Positions 56,335 to 64,000 of a DNA stretch of 64,000 bases are shown one piece after another (position 1 is the stretch's first letter; the number at the start of each line of letters is the position of its first letter). Both the position numbers and the translations under genes were made by a program. The notes under the pieces were generated by a model, which saw only the letters and a list, made by a program, of their open reading frames with translations, had not been told where the DNA came from and did no database searches. The DNA comes from Vallicoccus soli (lineage in GTDB: Bacteria; Actinomycetota; Actinomycetes; Motilibacterales; Motilibacteraceae). The stretch is taken from NCBI RefSeq assembly GCF_003594885.1, contig NZ_QZEZ01000009.1:1-64000 (forward strand), in the 5' to 3' direction.

Positions 56335-57000
56335 GTGGGCCCGGAGCGGCTGGCCGAGCGGGTCCTCGTGCGCTTCCCGCAGGCGCAGGTCGAGGAGTCG
56401 TACGGCGACGAGCTCGTCCACGTCGACCCGGGCTCCTGGACCGACCTGCTGGCCTGGGCGCGCGACGAGCTCGGCTGCACGTACCTCGACTGGCTCTCGG
56501 CCGCCGACGAGCTGGAGGAGGGCTTCGCGGTCGTCGCCTGCCTCTGGGACGTCTCCGGCTGCGGCGACGGGGGCGGGGGCCTGCGCCGGGTGCTGCTGCG
56601 CACCCGCGTGCCGCGCGACGCCGCGCGCCTGCCCACGGTGACGCACCTCTTCCGCGGCGCCGGGTGGCACGAGCGCGAGACGGCGGAGATGTTCGGCATC
56701 GCGTTCGACGGCCACCCCTCGCCCGGGCCGCTGCTGCTGCCCGACGGCTTCGAGGGGCACCCGCTGCGCAAGGAGTTCGTGCTGGCCAGCCGGGCGGCCA
56801 AGGCGTGGCCCGGCGCCAAGGAGCCCGGCGAGTCCGACGCCGACGTGGCCGCGTCCGGCGCGCCCGGGCCGGGGCGCGGGGGCGCCTCCCGGCGCCGGCG
56901 CACCCTGCCGCCCGGCGTCCCCGACCCGTCGTGGGGCCCCCGGCCGCCCAGCGACCCCGCCCTCGGCGCGGGCGACGGGCCGGGGCAGCCGCATGGCTGA
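56335..57000 (+). CDS. nuoC2: NADH-quinone oxidoreductase subunit C, second copy
   Basis: 221 residues, without the N-terminal extension of NuoC1 and not fused to a D domain. Signature WHERETAEMFGIAFDGHP (near residue 110); Asp of the usual WDMFG is Glu here. The C-terminal about 60 residues are low complexity. GTG start 1 nt after nuoB2; overlaps nuoH2 by 8 nt. nuoD, E, F and G do not follow. Confidence 0.9.
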   Translation: MGPERLAERVLVRFPQAQVEESYGDELVHVDPGSWTDLLAWARDELGCTYLDWLSAADELEEGFAVVACLWDVSGCGDGGGGLRRVLLRTRVPRDAARLPTVTHLFRGAGWHERETAEMFGIAFDGHPSPGPLLLPDGFEGHPLRKEFVLASRAAKAWPGAKEPGESDADVAASGAPGPGRGGASRRRRTLPPGVPDPSWGPRPPSDPALGAGDGPGQPHG

Positions 57001-57952
57001 GGCCCTCGAGGTCCTGCTGCGCCTCGTCCTCGTGCTCGGCGCCTTCCTCACCCTGCCGCTGCTCGTGGGCCAGGCCGAGCACAAGGTCATGGCGCACATG
57101 CAGGGCCGGCTCGGGCCGATGTACGCCGGCGGCTTCCACGGCTGGGCCCAGCTCGTGGCGGACGGGGTGAAGTTCGCGCAGAAGGAGGACGTGGTCCCCG
57201 CGGGCGCGGACCGGGCGGTCTTCCAGCTCGCGCCGGGCGTCGCCCTGGTGCCCTACCTCGTGGTGCTCGTCGCGATCCCGCTCGGCCCGGGGCTGGTGGG
57301 CCAGGACCTCGACGCGGGGCTGTTCTTCGTGCTCGCGGTCATGGGCGTCGGGGTGCTCGGCGCCCTCATGGGCGGCTGGGCGAGCGCCAACAAGTACAGC
57401 CTGCTCGGCGGGGTGCGGACCGCCGCCCAGCTCATGGCGTACGAGCTGCCCTTCGTCCTGTCCGCCGCCTCGGTCGCGATGGCCGCGGGGACCCTGTCGC
57501 TCAGCGGCATCGTCGAGGCGTGGGAGCCGTGGTGGCTGCTGTGGCAGCTGCCGGGGGCGGTGGTGTTCTTCGTCGCCGGCCTCGCCGAGCTGCACCGCCC
57601 CCCGTTCGACATGCCGGTCGCCGACTCCGAGATCGTCCTCGGCGCCTACACCGAGTACACCGGCCTGCGCTTCGCCTTCTTCCTGCTCGCCGAGTACGCC
57701 GGCATCGTCGTCCTCTGCGCCCTCACCACGGTGCTGTTCCTCGGCGGCTGGGCCGGGCCCCTGCCCGACGGGCTCGGGTGGCTCTGGACGCTGGTGAAGA
57801 CGCTCCTGCTCGCCGTCCTCGTCATCTGGGTGCGCGTCAGCGTGCCGCGCCTGCGGGCCGACCAGCTCCAGCGGCTGGCCTGGCAGGTGCTCGTGCCGGT
57901 GGCGCTCGCCCAGCTCGCGCTGACCGGCGTGGTGAGGGTCACGCTGGGCTGA
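56993..57952 (+). CDS. nuoH2: NADH-quinone oxidoreductase subunit H, second copy
   Basis: 319 residues, eight helices, near E. coli length and without the tail of NuoH1. EHKVMAHMQGRLGPMYAGG replaces the usual QRRxGPNR-like loop, with FAQKEDVVPAGADR, ELHRPPFDMPVADSEIVLGA and TEYTGLRFAFFLLAEY conserved. ATG start. Confidence 0.93.
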   Translation: MAEALEVLLRLVLVLGAFLTLPLLVGQAEHKVMAHMQGRLGPMYAGGFHGWAQLVADGVKFAQKEDVVPAGADRAVFQLAPGVALVPYLVVLVAIPLGPGLVGQDLDAGLFFVLAVMGVGVLGALMGGWASANKYSLLGGVRTAAQLMAYELPFVLSAASVAMAAGTLSLSGIVEAWEPWWLLWQLPGAVVFFVAGLAELHRPPFDMPVADSEIVLGAYTEYTGLRFAFFLLAEYAGIVVLCALTTVLFLGGWAGPLPDGLGWLWTLVKTLLLAVLVIWVRVSVPRLRADQLQRLAWQVLVPVALAQLALTGVVRVTLG

Positions 57953-58013
57953 GCGGGGCTAGCACGCCCGTCCGGGCTGCGGGACGGGGGTCCCGTGGGG
58001 CAGGATCCCGGCC

Positions 58014-58406
58014 GTGCACGACCTGCCCCACCCGCCCCGACGGCGCTGGTCCGACCGGCTCGACGCCGTGGTGGCCGCGCTGCTGCCCAGCCCGCGCACG
58101 CCCGAGCGCGTCCTCGACGCCGAGCGCTACGCCGCGCACGCCCTCGCCCGCCGCGAGCGGGCCCGGCGCACCGGCGCCCGGGTCGTCGCCGTGCGGCTCG
58201 ACGGCGGCGCCGACCCCGAGGCCCTGGCCGCCCGGCTGCGCGGCGCCGTGCGGGCCGGCGACCTCGTGGCCGTGCTCGGCGACGGCGCGGTGGAGGTGCT
58301 CGTCGAGGACCAGTGGGCCGACGCGGAGGCGGTGACGGCCCGTCTCGAGCGGGTGGCCCGCGCCGGCGCGGCGGGGCACCTCGGGGACGCGGCGCCCGCT
58401 GGCTAG
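58014..58406 (+). CDS. Small degenerate GGDEF-like protein within the second nuo cluster
   Basis: 130 residues, soluble. The segment ARRTGARVVAVRLDGG, then LAARLRGAVRAGDLVAVLGDGAVEVLVED lines up with the GGDEF fold (...LDLDGF..., ...RLRAAVRPGDLVARLGGDEFAVLL), but the substrate-binding FKxxND/LGH block is missing and GGDEF is GDGAV. It cannot be an active cyclase; a c-di-GMP- or protein-binding relic is possible. The GTG is 7 nt after CAGGAT, so it has its own promoter. Its TAG stop forms part of the next -10 (TAGCCT). The match is by eye. Confidence 0.55.
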   Translation: MHDLPHPPRRRWSDRLDAVVAALLPSPRTPERVLDAERYAAHALARRERARRTGARVVAVRLDGGADPEALAARLRGAVRAGDLVAVLGDGAVEVLVEDQWADAEAVTARLERVARAGAAGHLGDAAPAG

Positions 58407-58439
58407 CCTGTGGGCCACCTCGAGGACGGTGGTGGCGCG

Positions 58440-58988
58440 GTGGCAGCGACGGACGGCGGGCAGGGCGCGGGCGGGGGGCTCGCCAAGGGCCTCGCGACGA
58501 CGTTCCGCCACCTGACCCAGCGGGCGGTCACGGCGCAGTACCCCGAGGTCGCCCCGGAGCTGCCGCCCCGCAGCCGGGGGGTCATCGGCCTGCTCGAGGA
58601 GAACTGCACCTCCTGCATGCTCTGCGCGCGCGAGTGCCCCGACTGGTGCATCTACATCGACTCGCACAAGGAGGTCCTGCCCGCGGAGGGCGGCGGCCGC
58701 GAGCGCACCCGCAACGTCCTCGACCGCTTCGCCATCGACTTCTCGCTGTGCATGTACTGCGGGATCTGCATCGAGGTCTGCCCGTTCGAGGCGCTCTTCT
58801 GGTCCCCGGAGTTCGAGTACTCCGAGCTCGACATCCGCGACCTGCTCCACGAGAAGGACCGGCTCGCGGAGTGGATGCGCACGGTGCCGCCGCCGGCGCC
58901 GCTCGACCCCGCGGCGGAGGAGCCCAAGGAGGTCGCGACCGCCCGCCGCGCCCTGCCCGCGCCGCCGCCGCCGGCGGACCCCGCGTGA
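58440..58988 (+). CDS. nuoI2: NADH-quinone oxidoreductase subunit I, second copy
   Basis: Ferredoxin-like subunit with both cluster motifs: [12 protein letters not shown] and [12 protein letters not shown], plus an extra Cys in CPDWCIYID. The frame is open from a GTG at 58410, but TAGCCT at 58404-58409 abuts that codon, so transcription would begin after it; the GTG at 58440 (182 residues) is the more likely start. Overlaps nuoJ2 by 4 nt. Confidence 0.9.
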   Translation: MAATDGGQGAGGGLAKGLATTFRHLTQRAVTAQYPEVAPELPPRSRGVIGLLEENCTSCMLCARECPDWCIYIDSHKEVLPAEGGGRERTRNVLDRFAIDFSLCMYCGICIEVCPFEALFWSPEFEYSELDIRDLLHEKDRLAEWMRTVPPPAPLDPAAEEPKEVATARRALPAPPPPADPA

Positions 58989-59617
58989 GCGCGGCCGCGG
59001 CGGTGACCGACCGCTCGTACCTCGACCCGACGGGCCTGGAGCTGCTCTTCCTGCTCCTCGGGGTGGTCGCCCTGGGCGCGGCGGTGCTCGTCGTCACCAC
59101 GCGCCAGCTCGTGCACGCCGCCCTGTGGCTCGTGCTCGCCCTCGGCGCCCTGGCCGGCTGCTTCCTCCTGCTGTCCGCCGAGTTCGTCGCGTGGGTGCAG
59201 GTGCTCGTGTACGTCGGCGCCGTGGTCGTCCTGCTCCTCTTCGGCCTCATGCTGACCCGCGCGCCGATCGGGCGCTCGGACGACCTCGACGCCCCGCCCG
59301 CGCAGCGCGCGGTGGCCGCCGTCGTCGCGCTCGCCGTCGCCGGGGTGCTCGTCACCGTCGTCGTCGGCGCCTGGCGCACCGCGTGGGTGGAGCTGCCGGG
59401 CGAGGTCGGCACCGCCGAGGCGACCGGCGCCGCGGTCTTCCGGGCCTGGGTGCTGCCCTTCGAGGTGCTCTCGGTCCTGCTGCTCGCCGCGCTCATCGGC
59501 GCGATCGTCCTGTCGCGGCGCGAGATCGGCGACGAGGCGGGCGGCGGGACCGGCGGCGGGACCGGCGACGGGGCGGCGGCGAGCGGCGGCACGCGCCCCC
59601 CGGACGGGGGGCGCTGA
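58985..59617 (+). CDS. nuoJ2: NADH-quinone oxidoreductase subunit J, second copy
   Basis: 210 residues, five helices ([43 protein letters not shown]), with a short Gly-rich tail. GTG overlaps nuoI2 (GTGA). NuoK2 starts on the next base after its stop. Confidence 0.92.
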   Translation: MSAAAAVTDRSYLDPTGLELLFLLLGVVALGAAVLVVTTRQLVHAALWLVLALGALAGCFLLLSAEFVAWVQVLVYVGAVVVLLLFGLMLTRAPIGRSDDLDAPPAQRAVAAVVALAVAGVLVTVVVGAWRTAWVELPGEVGTAEATGAAVFRAWVLPFEVLSVLLLAALIGAIVLSRREIGDEAGGGTGGGTGDGAAASGGTRPPDGGR

Positions 59618-59967
59618 GTGCACCTGGCCTACCCGGCGGTCCTGTCCGCGCTGCTGTTCGCCGTGGGGGTGTCCGGCGTCCTGGCCCGCCGCAACGCCGT
59701 GCTCGTCCTCGCCTCGGTCGAGCTCATGCTCGCCGCGGTGCTGCTCGACCTCGTCGCCTTCGACGCCTACTGGTCCGACGCGCTGCACGCCGGGCAGGTG
59801 ATGACGCTGTTCGTCATCACCCTCGCCGCGGCCGAGGTCGGGGTGGGCCTGGCGATCGTCCTGCTCGTCTACCGCAACCGGGCCACGTCCCAGGTCGACG
59901 AGCTGCGGGCGCTCGGCGAGCGGCAGTGGGACGCGACGGAGCCGACCGCGCCCGACGAGGCCCCCCG

Positions 59968-59971
<4 letters not shown>
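59618..59971 (+). CDS. nuoK2: NADH-quinone oxidoreductase subunit K, second copy
   Basis: 117 residues, three helices. Glu residues of the proton path in [18 protein letters not shown] and [17 protein letters not shown]. About 18 residues longer than NuoK1 at the C-terminus. GTG directly after the nuoJ2 stop; overlaps nuoL2 by 4 nt. Confidence 0.93.
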
Positions 59972-61913
<1,942 letters not shown>

Positions 61914-61917
<4 letters not shown>

Positions 61918-63398
61918 GCGGCGTGCTCGCGCTGCTCCCCGCGCTGCCGCTGGCCGGCGCCGTCGTGCTCCTGCTGCTGCCCGCGGCCCGCCGCGACGCG
62001 GCCGCGCTCGGCCTCGGGCGCGGCGTGGCCGCCGCGGTCCTCGTGCTCGCGGTCCTCGCCCGCGACGCCCCCGACGTGGACGTGCCGTGGGTGCCCGCGC
62101 TCGGGCTGCGCCTGCACCTGGGCGTCGACGGCGTCTCGTGGCCCCTCCTGCTGCTCACCGGCGCGCTCGTCCTGCTGTGCCTGCAGCACCTCGTGCGCGG
62201 GCTGCCCGCGCCGGGCCGGCCCGGCGCGCTCGTCGGCCTCCTGCTGCTCCTCGAGGCGGGCGTCCTCGCGACCTTCCTCGCCCAGGACCTGCTGCTGTTC
62301 TTCGTCGCCTTCGAGACGGTGCTGATCCCGATGTACTTCGTCATCGCGGTGTGGGGCGGGGACGGGCGGGGCAGCGCGCGCCCGGCGGCGCAGGTGTTCG
62401 TCCTCTACACGCTGCTCGGCAGCGTCGTCATGCTCGCCGGCTTCCTCCTCGTTCGGGCGCGCACCGGCACCAGCGACCTGCAGGCCCTCGCCGAGCGCGG
62501 CGGCGCGGGCATGTCGACGACGGTGCAGGTGGTCGCGTTCCTGCTCGTCGGCCTGGGGCTGGCCGTCAAGGCGCCGATGTGGCCGCTGCACACCTGGCTC
62601 CCGGCCGCGCACACCGCCGCGCCCACCGTCGGCTCCGTGCTGCTCGCCGGGGTCCTGCTCAAGCTCGGCACCTACGGCCTGGTCCGCACCGCCCTGCCCG
62701 TCCTGCCGGAGGGCGCGCGGGTCCTCGCGCCGTACCTCGCCGCCCTGGCCGTCGTCGGGATCCTCTGGGGCGCGCTGGCGTGCCTGGCCCAGCGCGACCT
62801 CAAGCGGCTCGTCGCGTACTCCAGCGTCAGCCACATGGGCTTCGTCCTGCTCGGCATCGCCACCCTCACCGAGGCCGGGGTCAACGGGGCCCTGTTCGCC
62901 AACGTCGCGCACGGGCTCATCACCGGCCTGCTGTTCCTCCTCGCCGGCGCGGTGAAGGAGCGGCACGGCACCACCGACATGGACGAGCTCGGCGGCGGCC
63001 TCTACGCCCGCGCCCCCCGCCTCGGCGGCGTGCTGGCCCTCGCCGCCGTCGCGAGCCTCGGGCTCCCGGGCCTGGCCGGGTTCTGGGGCGAGATGCTCGC
63101 CATGCTCGGCGCCTACCGCCCGGCCGAGGGCCTCGACCGCGGCCTCTACCTCGTGCTCATGGCCCTGGCCGGGCTCGGGACGGTGCTCGCGGCCGCGTAC
63201 CTGCTGCGCATGGTCCGCCGCGTGGCGCAGGGGCGGGGTGCGGCGGCCCGGGCCGAGCGGCCGGTGCTCGACGCGGGGCCCGCCGAGGTGGCGCTCTGGG
63301 CGCCGCTCGTCGCGGCGACGCTGCTGCTCGGCCTCTGGCCGGCGCTCCTGCTCGACGTCACGGCGGAGCCGGTGCGCGCGCTGCTGGGCGGTGGCTGA
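61914..63398 (+). CDS. nuoM2: NADH-quinone oxidoreductase subunit M, second copy
   Basis: 494 residues. Glu in FFVAFETVLIPMYFVIAVWG, Lys in AVKAPMWPLHTWLPAAHTAA, and LKRLVAYSSVSHMGFVLLGI are conserved. GTG overlaps nuoL2. The nuoN2 start codon follows the stop without a gap. Confidence 0.94.
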
Positions 63399-64000
63399 GT
63401 GCTGCCGCAGACCGCGCAGAGCGTCGACTGGGCCCTCGTCGGCGCCCCCCTGGCCGCGGCCGTCGCCGCCGTCGTCGTCCTCGTCGCCGACCTGCTCCTC
63501 GGCCCGGCCCGCCGCGGCGCGCTCGGCTGGCTCGCGCTGGCGGGCCTGGCGGTCGCCGGGGCGCTGCTCGTGCCGCTGGCGGGGGAGCGGCGGGGCACGT
63601 TCTGCCTGCCCGGCCCGCCGGCGCAGTCCTGCAGCTACGTCGTCGACGCGCTCACCCTGCCGTTCCAGGCCGTGACGGTGGCCGCCGCGGCGGTCGTCGT
63701 GCTCCTCGCGCTGCCCGTCGTCCCGGCCGAGCGGCTGCCGGCGGGCGAGCACTGGTTCCTGCTGCTGTCGTCGGTGAGCGGGGCGCTCGTCCTCGCGGCC
63801 GCGCGCGACCTCATGACCCTCGTCGTCGCCCTCGAGGTCGTCACCCTGCCGACGTACGCCCTCGTCGCCCTGCGCCGGCACGACGGGCGCTCCAGCGAGG
63901 CCGCGCTCAAGCTCTTCCTCGTCTCCGTCGTGTCGGTCGCGACGATGCTCTACGGCGTCGCCCTCGTGTACGGCGCCACGGGCCAGGTCCTCCTCGACCG
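63399..64000 (+). CDS. nuoN2: NADH-quinone oxidoreductase subunit N, second copy, 3' end outside window
   Basis: The first 200 codons are present; the frame is open to the right edge. It starts with GTG (VLPQTAQSVDWALVGAP) right after the nuoM2 stop. Helices and LMTLVVALEVVTLPTYALVA (conserved Glu) with SSEAALKLFLVSVVSVATML match the NuoN family. The Lys-bearing half lies outside the window. Confidence 0.9.
   Translation, partial: MLPQTAQSVDWALVGAPLAAAVAAVVVLVADLLLGPARRGALGWLALAGLAVAGALLVPLAGERRGTFCLPGPPAQSCSYVVDALTLPFQAVTVAAAAVVVLLALPVVPAERLPAGEHWFLLLSSVSGALVLAAARDLMTLVVALEVVTLPTYALVALRRHDGRSSEAALKLFLVSVVSVATMLYGVALVYGATGQVLLD

Overview
The window is chromosomal DNA of a very high-G+C actinobacterium (Actinomycetota). 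By eye about three quarters of bases are G or C. GTG starts are at least as common as ATG, stop/start overlaps of the GTGA or ATGA type are frequent, and a TAnnnT hexamer often sits 6-8 nt before a start codon, as in leaderless actinobacterial genes. Menaquinone is the only quinone pathway visible. I cannot name the genus.

Layout. 0-0.3 kb: start of a Tat-exported PhoD phosphatase behind a PHO box. 0.3-3.3 kb: large ATPase/LuxR regulator. 3.4-12.1 kb: menaquinone locus menA, menE, menB (minus strand) and menC-menD (plus strand), interleaved with an amidohydrolase, a dienelactone hydrolase and a flavoprotein; menB and menC diverge from one symmetric 17-nt promoter. 12.1-15.1 kb: small hypothetical genes, an iron-siderophore lipoprotein behind a DtxR/IdeR box, and an aldose 1-epimerase. 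15.1-25.7 kb: a signalling stretch with a degenerate SpoIIE-type phosphatase, GAF-EAL, GAF-HATPase, membrane GGDEF and PASTA-less Ser/Thr kinase, plus a decayed DUF6328 gene. 25.7-30.7 kb: menF, carbonic anhydrase, menG, a VOC protein, CsbD and a geranylgeranyl reductase. 30.8-46.8 kb: complete 14-gene nuoA-N (complex I), led by the reductase gene and a probable Rex operator, then a polyprenyl diphosphate synthase at 46.8-47.8 kb.

47.86-48.27 kb is a nearly perfect 22-bp tandem repeat with 19 core motifs, followed by a second, spaced repeat family and non-coding DNA. 49.0-51.2 kb holds a Tat-exported PhoX phosphatase with a PHO box. 51.3-55.3 kb holds rarD and a two-subunit 2-oxoacid:ferredoxin oxidoreductase (korAB). 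Divergent from korAB, a second nuo cluster (A,B,C,H,I,J,K,L,M and the start of N) runs off the right edge. It lacks nuoDEFG and contains a small degenerate GGDEF-like gene.

Together the window supplies the quinone (men genes, prenyl synthase, prenyltransferase, methyltransferase, reductase) and the enzymes that reduce it: a NADH-linked complex I and an incomplete second complex that could take electrons from ferredoxin made by KorAB. Phosphate (PHO boxes), iron (DtxR box) and redox (Rex-like site) inputs are visible as operator sequences. All assignments come from reading the sequence; no database search was run.
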